Shown here: positions 17,108 through 25,505 of the stretch, in pieces
How the letters are laid out: the number at the start of each line of letters is the position of its first letter
Numbering within the stretch: position 1 is the first letter of the stretch
Assembly (NCBI GenBank): GCA_964528575.1
Contig: CAZGTQ010000332.1
Span: 1 to 64,000 of the forward strand
Source of the DNA: CAZGTQ01 sp964528575
Lineage (GTDB): Bacteria > Planctomycetota > UBA1135 > GCA-002686595
Reading direction: 5' to 3'
DNA: 64,000 bases
Position numbers and translations under genes: made by a program
The notes under the pieces: generated by a model
The model's database searches: none
What the model was told of the DNA's origin: nothing
The model's input: only the letters and a program-made list of their open reading frames with translations

Positions 17108-17120
17108 CGGCCTTCGGCCG
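17108..17120 (-). terminator. Short hairpin downstream of the 17130-17963 gene
   Basis: Five-base arms (cggcc and ggccg) with a three-base loop, 9 bases past the stop codon. There is no T-tract, so termination strength is uncertain. Confidence 0.35.
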
Positions 17121-17129
17121 ATGCGTAGT

Positions 17130-17963
17130 TCAGCGCGCTGCGCTCGCCGCCGCCTCCGCCGCAGCGACCTGCGCGTGGCGCGCGGCGCGGACGCGCTCGA
17201 GCTCCGCGGCGGGGACGCGCAACGCGACGGGCCCGCCCCGCTGATATCTATAGGCGACGAGCTCCGCTCCCGCGAACCACCACTCGCCCGCCAACGTGCC
17301 GTCGTCGCGGGTCCACAGCACCCGCGTCCACGGCACGCCGTGCACGAGCGCCTGCCGGCGCTCGATCGCGAGCTCCTCGATGCGGTGCCCGAGCGGGTCG
17401 AACACGCGCGCGCTCGCGGGCGCCGTGCCCGCGCGGCAGGCCTCGACGAGCTCGAGCGGCAACCGCGCGCCCTCCCCCGCCGTGAGCGTGCGCCGCACGG
17501 CGCGCGAGCCGCCGTTCCACTCCGTCGACGTCCAGCCTCCGCTCGCCGGGTCGCGCACGAGGCTGACCGTGCGCCCCGAGCGCCGGCGCAGCTCGCGCCA
17601 GACGAGCTCCGGCGCGCGCTCCCCGCCCGCGTCCTCGGGCCGCCGCTCGACGTGCAGCACCCGCGTGTCGATGCCGAACAGCTCGTGCTCGACCTCGACG
17701 CGCGCCCCCCGATCGCGCACCCAGCGCGCGACGCCGAGGATCCGGGCCTCGCCGGAGGCGAGCGCGTCCACGGCCGACGCGCTCTCGCGCTCGGCCTGGG
17801 TGCGGTGCGGGACGAGCGCGAAGCAGTCGACGCGCGTCGCCGCGCTGCCGCTGACGACCAGCTCGACGACCGCGGACGTGCGCGAGCGCTCGTCGCCACC
17901 CCAGGCGAGGGAGGCGAGCGCGACGGCGAGGGCGAGGGCGAGCGGAGTGCGGAACGGCAGCAT
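17130..17963 (-). CDS. Exported protein of unknown function
   Basis: 277 residues. A signal peptide spans about residues 1-23 (LALALAVALASLAWGG). The rest alternates short beta strands with charged loops (ILGVARWVRDRG, VLHVERRPEDAG, GEWWFAGAELVAYRY). It has no transmembrane segment, no catalytic motif I can identify and a helical Ala/Arg-rich C-terminus (RVRAARHAQVAAAEA). It stands alone: 43 bases separate it from the stop of the upstream membrane protein on the same strand, so it could be the last gene of that transcript. I do not recognise the family. Confidence 0.6.
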   Translation of the reverse strand: MLPFRTPLALALAVALASLAWGGDERSRTSAVVELVVSGSAATRVDCFALVPHRTQAERESASAVDALASGEARILGVARWVRDRGARVEVEHELFGIDTRVLHVERRPEDAGGERAPELVWRELRRRSGRTVSLVRDPASGGWTSTEWNGGSRAVRRTLTAGEGARLPLELVEACRAGTAPASARVFDPLGHRIEELAIERRQALVHGVPWTRVLWTRDDGTLAGEWWFAGAELVAYRYQRGGPVALRVPAAELERVRAARHAQVAAAEAAASAAR

Positions 17964-18006
17964 CGGGAGCAGCTAGCCCGGACTCGGGCAGGATGGCGTG
18001 GTCGAG

Positions 18007-20256
18007 CTATCGGTCGCCCTCGCCCCAGACTTGAGCGGCCGGGGCGAAGCTGCGGGCGAACGCCACCGGCCAGCCGTACAGGCGCACCTCGCCGGCGCGG
18101 TACAGCGGCACGAAGCCGAGCAGCTCGACCTTCTTGTCGAGACCCCAGCGCGGGACCCGGCGCCGGTCGGCCTCGGTCAGCAGCAGCACGACCGGCCGTT
18201 CCGCGCGCTGGAGCGCTCCGATCGGCCCCGAGCGCCACGTCTCCTCGGTCGCGTAGAGCTGGTCGAGCGCCTCGAGCCGGCGCGCGAGGTCGGGGTGGCG
18301 CTCGACGAGGTGCGAGGGTTTGTCGCACCACAGCGAGAGCCCCGCGAACACCGGCGCTTCGTGGCCCTGGATGTTGCTCGTGCCCGGCGGCGAGGTGAAC
18401 GCGTAGCGCGCGTCCGGCGGTCCGTAGGGCGGCCCCGCGGAGCGCGGGTTCAGGACGAGGATCGCGTCCGGCTCGCGCGGAGCGACCTCGCGGCGCAAGA
18501 AGTCCCACGCCGCGGCGAGGTCGCGCGCGGGCGGGACGTCCTCGTCGGGGACGGGCGCGAGGGAGAGCTCGCGCTCGACGAGCGGCAGGTCGACGCCTGC
18601 GAACGCCGCGTACGCGCGCAGGCCGTGCGCGTTGTTCGCGACCGTCCCGGCCGCGAGCGGCGCGGCGAGGACGAGCGCGACGGCGCGCCAGGCCCCGTGC
18701 GCGCGCAGCGCGCCGACGAGCCCCGCTCCCGCGAGCAGGCCCAGCGGCACCGCCGCCCAGCGCACGAGCTTGTACTCGTTCTCGACCGGCAGGTGCACGA
18801 ACAGGTACAGCGCGAGCGGCACGAGCGCGTGCATTCCGAGGAGCCCGAGCAGCGCGCGCCGCTCGCCGCCGGCATCGGCGTCGACGTCGGCGTGGGCGTG
18901 GGCATGGGCGTCGGCGTCGGGCTGGCCCGCGAGGCGCGGCACGAACGCGAGCGCGGCGCCCGGCAGGAGCAGCGCGAGCGGCGCGAGCCCGCGCGCGACG
19001 CGCGCGAGCTCGAGGTCGAGCTCGACGAGCGATGCGCCGGTGCCCGCGGCGAGCGTCAGCCACGCGCCGGGGATCGCGCCGAGGACGAGCGCCGCGATCG
19101 TGCCCCAGCTCGCGCGCGCGCCGCGGCCGAAGAAGTACGCCGCGAGCGCGGTGGCCAGCGTCGCGACGCCGCCGAGCACCGGGTTCGCCGCGAGCGCGGC
19201 GCCGTGCAGCAAGCCGCACAGCAGGGGCCACGGCCGGCGCCCGTGGCGCAGCGCGTGCGCGGCCGCGGCGAGCCCGCCGGCGGCGAGCGCGAGCGCGACG
19301 CCGTGCGACGACGCGTTGAAGAGCTTCGACACGCCGAACGCGAGGCGCGGGTCGTGCGCCGGCTCGGCGCCGCCGGGCACGAGCGCGCGCATCGCGTCGA
19401 GCAGCTCCAGCGCCGTCGCCGGCGCGGCGTACGGCGCGCCCGCGGCGAGCCAGGTCAACCCGCCGAGCGCGCCGAGGCCGAAGACCGCGAGGACGACGCC
19501 GGCCAGCTCGCGCAGCGCGTCGCGGCACAGCGGCGCGAGCGCGATCCACAGCGCGAGGACGAGCGTCCACGCCGCCTGGACGTTCAGCAGCGCGAACGCG
19601 ACCGTCGGCGCGACGCCGAGCGCGCGCGAGACGAGCGCTCCCGCTCCGTGCCAGACCCAGTAGTACGCGAGCTCGGTGCCCGCCATCCACGGGTTCTCCG
19701 GCGGGACGGCGCGGTCGACCGCGAGCCCGATGCCCGCGTGCAATAGCCCGTGGTACGAGACGCGCGGCGCGTTGCCGCGCAGCGTGAGGAACGCGACGAG
19801 CGCGCCGAACGCGAGCGCGAGAGCGAGCGCGACGAGCCCGCCGCGGCCGGGCGAGCGCGCGCTCGCGCGGCGGCCGAGCGCGAGCAGCGCGAGCGGCGCG
19901 GCGAGCGCGAAGAGCGCGGTCGTCGCGCTCTGCGCCTCCATCCGCGTGCGCAGCGCGAGGTACAGCGCCGTCGCGACGCACGGCGAGAGCAGCGCGGAGA
20001 ACGCGAGCAGCTTCAGCCAGCTCGGCGCAGGCGGCGCGAGGCGCGCGAGCAGCGGCAGGCCGAAGCCGACGCCGAGCACGAGCGCCGCCGCGGGCGCGGC
20101 GAGCGCGCGCGGCAGCGCCCCCGCGGAGCCGGCCGCCGCGACGGCGGCGAGCAACGCGCCGAGCCACGCGAACGGCGCCAGCGAGACCGTCCGTTCGCTC
20201 CGCTCCCCCAGCGGCTCCAGCGCCTCCTCCAGCGACTCCGCTCCGCCCGCGTTCAT
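18007..20256 (-). CDS. Large polytopic membrane protein (glycosyltransferase/YYY-like)
   Basis: 749 residues with about 14-16 hydrophobic helices in the first 520 residues and a soluble C-terminal domain (about 530-749) ending in YRAGEVRLYGWPVAFARSF. The segment GTELAYYWVWHGAGAL in an extracytoplasmic loop resembles the YYW region of DUF2298-type membrane proteins, and the overall plan resembles large GT-C transferases. A His/Asp-rich loop (HAHAHADVDADAGG) interrupts two helices. Its ATG overlaps the stop of the lipoprotein phosphatase-fold gene (ATGA). With that gene and the divergent GT39-like gene it suggests synthesis or decoration of an envelope glycan. Function is inferred from context only. 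Confidence 0.7.
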   Translation of the reverse strand: MNAGGAESLEEALEPLGERSERTVSLAPFAWLGALLAAVAAAGSAGALPRALAAPAAALVLGVGFGLPLLARLAPPAPSWLKLLAFSALLSPCVATALYLALRTRMEAQSATTALFALAAPLALLALGRRASARSPGRGGLVALALALAFGALVAFLTLRGNAPRVSYHGLLHAGIGLAVDRAVPPENPWMAGTELAYYWVWHGAGALVSRALGVAPTVAFALLNVQAAWTLVLALWIALAPLCRDALRELAGVVLAVFGLGALGGLTWLAAGAPYAAPATALELLDAMRALVPGGAEPAHDPRLAFGVSKLFNASSHGVALALAAGGLAAAAHALRHGRRPWPLLCGLLHGAALAANPVLGGVATLATALAAYFFGRGARASWGTIAALVLGAIPGAWLTLAAGTGASLVELDLELARVARGLAPLALLLPGAALAFVPRLAGQPDADAHAHAHADVDADAGGERRALLGLLGMHALVPLALYLFVHLPVENEYKLVRWAAVPLGLLAGAGLVGALRAHGAWRAVALVLAAPLAAGTVANNAHGLRAYAAFAGVDLPLVERELSLAPVPDEDVPPARDLAAAWDFLRREVAPREPDAILVLNPRSAGPPYGPPDARYAFTSPPGTSNIQGHEAPVFAGLSLWCDKPSHLVERHPDLARRLEALDQLYATEETWRSGPIGALQRAERPVVLLLTEADRRRVPRWGLDKKVELLGFVPLYRAGEVRLYGWPVAFARSFAPAAQVWGEGDR
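18872..18920 (-). repeat. Hexanucleotide-like repeat encoding a His/Asp/Ala loop
   Basis: Degenerate 6-bp units (gcgtgg, gcatgg, gcgtcg) encode alternating Ala with His, Asp or Val on the minus strand. The repeat is in frame. Confidence 0.6.
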
Positions 20257-21713
20257 TCCGAGTCCATGTAGCCGAGGTGCTCGAGCGCGTCGCGCAGGCC
20301 CTCGGGCGTCGGACCCGCGCTGCCCGGCGGCGTCTCGCGCGAGGCGAGCCACGCGGCGATCCGCGCGCGCAGCCCGGCGACGACGTCGGGGTGCTCGGCG
20401 GCGACGTCGGAGAGCTCGAGCGGGTCGCTCGCCGTGTCGTACAGCGCGTCGGGCACCGGGTACGCGCCCTGGGGCGGGTCGCCAGGCTCGACGCGCTCGG
20501 GATTGAACACGTAGCGCCAGCGGGCCGTGCGCGCCGTGACGATCCGGTCGCGCCACAGGCCGAACGCGACGTCGTCGTGCGGCGCGCCCCCGTCCGCCGC
20601 GCGCGCGAGGTCGAGGAACGAGCGCCCGCGCACGCCCGACGGCAGCGGCAGGCCGAACCACTCGAGGAGCGTCGGCGGAACGTCCTCGAGCTCGACGACG
20701 GCGTCGACGACGCGGCCCGCGGGCAGGCTGCGCGGGTGGTGCAGCACGAGCGGGACGTGGAGGACCGAATCGTACACCGATTTGGAATGCCCCCAGTAGC
20801 CGTGGCGCTGGTGCAGCTCCTCACCGTGGTCGGCGACGAAGACGATCGCCGTGTCGGCGTCCGCGGTCGCGGAGAGCAGCTCGCCGAGCAGCCGCGACGT
20901 GCGCGCGATCTCGGCGTCGTAGAGCGCGCGGACGCGCTCGACGTCGTCCGGCGCGAGGCCGCCGCCGGACGCGTGGGCGGCGTACGCGGCGTCGAGGAAC
21001 GCGCGCGAGCCGTCGGCCTCGCCGGCGTAGCTCGGGTCGGCGAAGCGGCCGGCGTACTCGCTCGCGCCCAGCGGCGCGGGCTCGTACGGCATGTGCGGCC
21101 CCATCAGATGGAGCCACAGGAAGAGCGGACGGTCGGAGGTGCGCTGCGCGAGCCAGGCGCGCGCGCCCTGCACCGCGGCGGCGTCCTGGTCGCCGGCGAA
21201 CGCGGGCGCGGAGTCGAAGTGGTCGAAGCCCTGGGCGAGCCCCGACTCGACCGTCAGCAGCCGGTTCGCCGTGAACGCCGCGGTCTCGTGGCCCGCGGCG
21301 CGGAAGCTCTCGGCGAGCGTGTGCGCAGCCTCGGGCAGGACGTCGCCGTTCGAGAGGACGCCCGACTCGAGCGGGCTGCGGCCGGTGAGCAGCGTCGCGA
21401 CCGAGGGCGCGGTCATGCCGCGCGGCGCGAACGCGCGCGCGAACCGCACGCCGCCGCGGGCGAGCTCGAGCGGGACGAGCGAGCCCGGCGCGAGCTCGGG
21501 CGCGGCGTCGGTCGCGCGCTCGTAGCCCCACGCGGACAGGTGGTCCGCGCGCAGCGTGTCCACGGTGACGAGCACGAGGCTCTCGGGGGCGCCCGGCGAC
21601 CGTCCGCCGCCGCCGCACGCCGCGCCGAGGACGAGGACGAGGACGAGGGCGAGCACGCCGCCGAGGCCGAGCGCGGCGGCGGGGAGCGTGCGGGTGCGGC
21701 GCGGCACGGACAT
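20253..21713 (-). CDS. Sulfatase-fold lipoprotein with Thr in place of the catalytic Cys
   Basis: 486 residues. The signal peptide ends at lipobox LGAAC (Cys33) followed by GGGG. The alkaline-phosphatase-superfamily metal sites are visible: TVDTLRADHLS (Asp52), VADHGEELHQRHGYWGH and the C-terminal sulfatase features. The position that is Cys or Ser in sulfatases (C/S-x-P-x-R) reads TAPSVATLLTG with Thr101, and the following Arg is absent. Thr is the nucleophile in phosphoethanolamine and phosphoglycerol transferases of the same superfamily, so a phosphotransferase or phosphodiesterase is as likely as a sulfatase. It is coupled to the downstream membrane protein and divergent (52 bases) from the GT39-like gene. 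Confidence 0.8.
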   Translation of the reverse strand: MSVPRRTRTLPAAALGLGGVLALVLVLVLGAACGGGGRSPGAPESLVLVTVDTLRADHLSAWGYERATDAAPELAPGSLVPLELARGGVRFARAFAPRGMTAPSVATLLTGRSPLESGVLSNGDVLPEAAHTLAESFRAAGHETAAFTANRLLTVESGLAQGFDHFDSAPAFAGDQDAAAVQGARAWLAQRTSDRPLFLWLHLMGPHMPYEPAPLGASEYAGRFADPSYAGEADGSRAFLDAAYAAHASGGGLAPDDVERVRALYDAEIARTSRLLGELLSATADADTAIVFVADHGEELHQRHGYWGHSKSVYDSVLHVPLVLHHPRSLPAGRVVDAVVELEDVPPTLLEWFGLPLPSGVRGRSFLDLARAADGGAPHDDVAFGLWRDRIVTARTARWRYVFNPERVEPGDPPQGAYPVPDALYDTASDPLELSDVAAEHPDVVAGLRARIAAWLASRETPPGSAGPTPEGLRDALEHLGYMDSE

Positions 21714-21765
21714 CGCAACGCATTCTAGTCGCGCCGTGCTGCGCTCCGTAGGCTCCGGCCCTGCC

Positions 21766-23613
21766 ATGCCGACCGCTGCGCCGTCGTCCCTGCGCGCGCT
21801 CGCCGCGAACCGCGCGGTGCTGGCGCTGCTCGCCGCCGCGCTCGTCCTGCGCGCCTTCGTCGGACTCGAGCTGTGGCTCTCCGATCCGCTCTTCACGTCG
21901 CTGCACTCCGACGCGCAGTACTACGACACGTGGGCGCGGGCGCTGGCCGAGGGGCACGAGTTTCGTCCGGACCGGCCCTACTGGCTGCCGCCGCTGTACC
22001 CGTGGCTCCTGTCGGCGCTCTACCGCGCCAGCGGCGGAGCGATCGCCGTCACCGTCGCGCTCCAGGCGCTGGGCGGCGTGCTCGCGACGCTCCTCGTCGT
22101 GGCGCTCGCCGCGCGGATCGCGGGCCACCGGGCGGGGCTCGCCGCGGGGTGGCTGTGGACGCTGTACATGCCGGTCGCGTTCTTCGAGACGCGGCTGCTG
22201 CCGGTGAGCGCGGCGGTGGCGCTCTCGGCCGGAGCGCTGCTCGCGGCGGTCGCGGCGCAGGAGCGCCTCCGCGCGGGCCGGCCGGCCGCGCTCGTCGCGT
22301 GCGGCGCGGGGCTGCTCGTCGGGCTCGCGACGCTCGCGCGGCCGAACCTGCTCGTCGCCGCGCCGGCGCTGGCGGCCGCGCTCGTCTTCGGGGGTCGGCG
22401 CACGCGCGGCGCCGCGCTCGCGCTCCTGCTCGGGTGCGCGGTCGCGCTCGCGCCCGCGGCGGTGCGCAACGCGCGCGCGTCGGGACAGCCGGTGCTCGTC
22501 ACGGCCAACGGCGGCGTGAACTTCTGGTTCGGCAACAACCCCGGGGCGCGCGGGACGTTCCGCGCGCCGGGCGCCGAGTGGGGCGCGATCGCCGACCAGC
22601 GCGACGTGTCGGTCGCGCGCGCGTCCGAGGCGCTCGGCCGCGAGGTCCGCGAGGTCGTCGCGTCGCGCTGGTGGTTCCGCCAGGGGCTCGAGTGGATCGC
22701 GAGCGAGCCGGGCGACGCGCTCGCGCTCTGGAGCCTCAAGCTCGCCGACACGCTCTCGTCGCACGAGTACGGCATCATCTACGTGCCGGCGGTGCACCGC
22801 GCGGAGGCGGCGACGCTGTGGCTGCCGTTCGTGCCGTTCGGCGCGCTGCTCGCGCTCGCCGCGCTCGGCTGGCGCGGCCGCGCGCCCGGCCGGTCGGTCG
22901 CGCTCGGCTGGCTGATCGCGGGGCTCGCGGCGTCGCTCGCGTACTTCACGTACTCGCGCTTCCGCCTGCCGTTGATCCCGGCGCTGCTCCCGTTCGCGGG
23001 CCGCGGCCTCGAGCGCCTGCTGCCGGGCGCCGCCGAGCGTCCGGGCAAGGTCGCGTGGGTCGTCGCCGCGGCGCTGCTCGCGCAATCGTTCGTCCCGTTC
23101 GAGGGCTCCTACTACGACCAACTGCGCTCGAACGCGTACGTCGACCTGGCGGCCGCCTCGCAGCCACAGGACGCGGAGCCGTACCTCGAGCGCGCGCTCG
23201 AGCTCGTCGGGGCGAACGCGCGCGCCCTCGCCCTGCGCGCCCGCCTCGCCCGCGCCCGCGGCGACGAGCGCGCGGCGTTCGACGCGCTGCAGGCGGCGCG
23301 CGCGACGGGCGTCGATTACGCCGAGGTCGACTACGCGCTCGCGGGCCTGCGGCTGACGGCCCGCGACCCCGCGCTGCGCGACCCGGTGCACGCGATCGAT
23401 CTCTTGCGCCGCTGGCTCGACGCGCACCCCCATTCCGATCCGAAGGCGGACGACATGGCCGTGTTGCTCGCCTCCGCGCTCTACGACCACCCGTCTCTCG
23501 CGACGTTCCCGCGCGAGGCGCGCAACCTCGTCGAGCGCGTCCTGGCGCGCAACCCGCAGCACCCCGGCGCGAACGCGGTGCTGCGCGCGATCGAAGGGCT
23601 GCCGCCGCGCTGA
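21766..23613 (+). CDS. GT39/ArnT-like membrane glycosyltransferase with TPR-like tail
   Basis: 615 residues. A multi-spanning N-terminal region (about 1-440) begins with the GT-C catalytic loop: LFTSLHSDAQYYDTWARALAEG, whose acidic Asp is the expected catalytic residue of PMT/ArnT-type transferases. A large extracytoplasmic loop follows (VTANGGVNFWFGNNPGARG). The last about 150 residues are soluble and helical (EPYLERALELVGANARALALRARLA), resembling TPRs. It would transfer a sugar from a polyprenyl-phosphate donor on the outer face of the membrane. It is divergent from the lipoprotein gene and converges on the methyltransferase gene with 16 bases between. Confidence 0.78.
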   Translation: MPTAAPSSLRALAANRAVLALLAAALVLRAFVGLELWLSDPLFTSLHSDAQYYDTWARALAEGHEFRPDRPYWLPPLYPWLLSALYRASGGAIAVTVALQALGGVLATLLVVALAARIAGHRAGLAAGWLWTLYMPVAFFETRLLPVSAAVALSAGALLAAVAAQERLRAGRPAALVACGAGLLVGLATLARPNLLVAAPALAAALVFGGRRTRGAALALLLGCAVALAPAAVRNARASGQPVLVTANGGVNFWFGNNPGARGTFRAPGAEWGAIADQRDVSVARASEALGREVREVVASRWWFRQGLEWIASEPGDALALWSLKLADTLSSHEYGIIYVPAVHRAEAATLWLPFVPFGALLALAALGWRGRAPGRSVALGWLIAGLAASLAYFTYSRFRLPLIPALLPFAGRGLERLLPGAAERPGKVAWVVAAALLAQSFVPFEGSYYDQLRSNAYVDLAAASQPQDAEPYLERALELVGANARALALRARLARARGDERAAFDALQAARATGVDYAEVDYALAGLRLTARDPALRDPVHAIDLLRRWLDAHPHSDPKADDMAVLLASALYDHPSLATFPREARNLVERVLARNPQHPGANAVLRAIEGLPPR

Positions 23614-23629
23614 CGTCGCTGCGCGGCTC

Positions 23630-25141
23630 TCAGAGGCTGTCGGAGAAGAGCCGCAGCGACAGCAGGTCGACCTCGCACGGGCCGTCGACCGGGTCGATCC
23701 GCAGCCACTGCACCTCGTCGGGCAGGTGCGGGTGGCCGGCGAGCTCGAGCCGGTGGACGTGGACGCGGCCGTCGTTGGGGACGCGGAACTCGACGCTGCG
23801 CGCGATGTCGAAGTCCTCGTCGCCCGGGCCCTTCCAGAAGAGCTGGCCGATGCCGGACTCGTCCACCAGGTCGGGCGCGTGCGCGCGCATCTCGATCTCG
23901 ACGGCGCGGAGCGGACGCTGCAGGCAAGGCGACACGACCCACGGGTCGGAGCCGGTCGAGCGCCAGGAGAAGCCCGCACCGCCGGGGCGCGGCTCGAGCT
24001 GGTCGTTGGGCCAGAAGCCGCGGCGCTGCTCGGCGTCGCGCAGGTCGAAGCGGTCCTGCGTCCAGCGCTCGGGCAGGAACAAGCGGTCGCGCAGCGCGAG
24101 GAGCGCGGCGGCGCGGTCGGGAGCGCGCGTCGCGAGCTCGCGCTCGAGCTCCGCTCGCGCCGGCGGCGCGCCGTCGAGGTCGACGAGGTCGGGCACGCCG
24201 CGCACGAAGGGATGGCGCCGGCCGCCCGGCGCGGCGATCCAGTCGCCGTCCGCGACCAGCGGGGCGCGCGTGCTGGGATCGCGCAGGCGCGCGACGAGGT
24301 CGGCCAGCGGCGGCGGCGTCGGCCACAGCGCGCCCTTCGCCACGATCGTGCCGAGCATGTGGTCGACGAGCGCCGCGTCGTCGTGGCGGCGCGGCCGGCG
24401 AGCGGATGGGCGGCGCACGTCCGCGACGACGACGCCCAACCGGCCGTGCTCGAGCGTCGTCGCGCGCGTGTGGGCGAGCAGCCACGCGCGCGCGCCGGCG
24501 CGGTCGGGCGCGTCGCTCGGCGGCGGCTCGTCGCACTGCGGGACCATCGCGGCGCCGGGGAAGCACGCGGCGAGGTCGTCGGGGTGGAACAGGTTGCGTT
24601 CCATGTGCGGCCAGCCGGGGCGGCGGAAGAGGTAGCCGTCGATCCACGCGCGGTCGTAGTGGAGCTCCTCGGTCGTCAGGATCACCGCGGTCGCGGCGAC
24701 GCGCTGCAGCTCGAGCATTGTCTCGACCGGGTGCTCGACGTGCTCGATGACCTCGCTGCAGACGACGACGTCGAACGCGCCGTCGGCGAACGGCAGCCGG
24801 TGCGAGTCGACCGCCGCCGCGGGCACGCCGAAGAGCTCGCCCGCGCGCAGGCAGGCCTCGCGCGAGAGGTCGGTCGACACGACCTCGCCGCCCTGGAGCG
24901 TGCGCACCAGGTGGCAGAGCCAGCCCTCGGCGCCGCCGACGTCGAGCAGGCTGCGAAAGTCGAGCGCGTCGAGCACGCGCAGGATCCGCAGGAGGCGCGC
25001 CAGGCGGCCGAGGTGATTGCCCTCGCACTCGGACTCGCCGATGCCGTAGATCGGCATGTGCGCCAGGTAGACGCCGGCGGCGCTGCGCTTCTCGAAGCGC
25101 CGCTCGAGCCAGGCGCGGGTGATCCGCGTGTAGAGGCCCAT
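23630..25141 (-). CDS. SAM-dependent methyltransferase with Trm112-like and C-terminal beta domains
   Basis: 503 residues. A class I methyltransferase core occupies about 55-180: motif I LLDVGGAEGWLCHL, an acidic strand-2 end in VVSTDLSREA, and motif IV FDVVVCSEVIEHVEHP, as in Methyltransf_11. Around residues 275-330 the segment LVARLRDPSTRAPLVADGDW is Trm112-like. The last about 150 residues are beta-rich (VEFRVPNDGRVHVHRLELAGH, WLRIDPVDG) and may bind carbohydrate. Such three-part proteins are common in surface-polysaccharide loci; a glycan methyltransferase role is inferred. It lies 9 bases downstream of cutA. Confidence 0.78.
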   Translation of the reverse strand: MGLYTRITRAWLERRFEKRSAAGVYLAHMPIYGIGESECEGNHLGRLARLLRILRVLDALDFRSLLDVGGAEGWLCHLVRTLQGGEVVSTDLSREACLRAGELFGVPAAAVDSHRLPFADGAFDVVVCSEVIEHVEHPVETMLELQRVAATAVILTTEELHYDRAWIDGYLFRRPGWPHMERNLFHPDDLAACFPGAAMVPQCDEPPPSDAPDRAGARAWLLAHTRATTLEHGRLGVVVADVRRPSARRPRRHDDAALVDHMLGTIVAKGALWPTPPPLADLVARLRDPSTRAPLVADGDWIAAPGGRRHPFVRGVPDLVDLDGAPPARAELERELATRAPDRAAALLALRDRLFLPERWTQDRFDLRDAEQRRGFWPNDQLEPRPGGAGFSWRSTGSDPWVVSPCLQRPLRAVEIEMRAHAPDLVDESGIGQLFWKGPGDEDFDIARSVEFRVPNDGRVHVHRLELAGHPHLPDEVQWLRIDPVDGPCEVDLLSLRLFSDSL

Positions 25142-25150
25142 CCGGTCGGG

Positions 25151-25486
25151 TCAGCCGGTCTGGTCGACCAGCCAGCGCCGGTAGCGCTCCTCGACGCGGT
25201 CGGCGGCGAGCGCGACGCATTCGGGGACGTCGTAGGGGTGCTCGTCGGCGAGCAGCGCTTCGATGGCGGGCAGGCGACTCGCGCGCGTCTTGGCGACGAG
25301 GAGCACCTCGGGGTCTTCGTGCACCGAGCCCTCCCAGCGGTAGACGCTCGTGATGCCCGGCACGACGTTGACGCACGCCGCGAGCGACGTCTCGACCAGG
25401 CGGCGCGCCAGCCGGCGGGCGACGTCGGCGTCGGGCGCCGTGATCAGGACCACGTGCGGGCTTTGGTCTTCCTCCGTCGGCGGCAT
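25151..25486 (-). CDS. cutA: Divalent-cation tolerance protein CutA
   Basis: 111 residues, full length for the family. The family signatures are present: VLITAPDADVARRLARRLVETSLAACVNV at the N-terminus (the conserved AACVN), then SVYRWEGSV and the C-terminal HPYDVPECVAL. CutA proteins form very stable trimers; a role in copper tolerance was proposed in E. coli but the biochemical function remains unsettled. The start lies 19 bases from the divergent proline dehydrogenase ATG, so both promoters must overlap coding sequence. Confidence 0.93.
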   Translation of the reverse strand: MPPTEEDQSPHVVLITAPDADVARRLARRLVETSLAACVNVVPGITSVYRWEGSVHEDPEVLLVAKTRASRLPAIEALLADEHPYDVPECVALAADRVEERYRRWLVDQTG

Positions 25487-25505
25487 GCGATCATGCTACC
25501 GCGCG

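Noticed and set aside
17041..17129. Assigned -35/-10 boxes for the efflux operon.
   Set aside because: The best pair I could find (TTTCAA and TATCCT on the minus strand) is spaced about 21 bases, outside the normal range.
20253..21713. Calling the gene an active arylsulfatase.
   Set aside because: The Cys or Ser needed for formylglycine and the following Arg are absent (Thr-Ala-Pro-Ser-Val).
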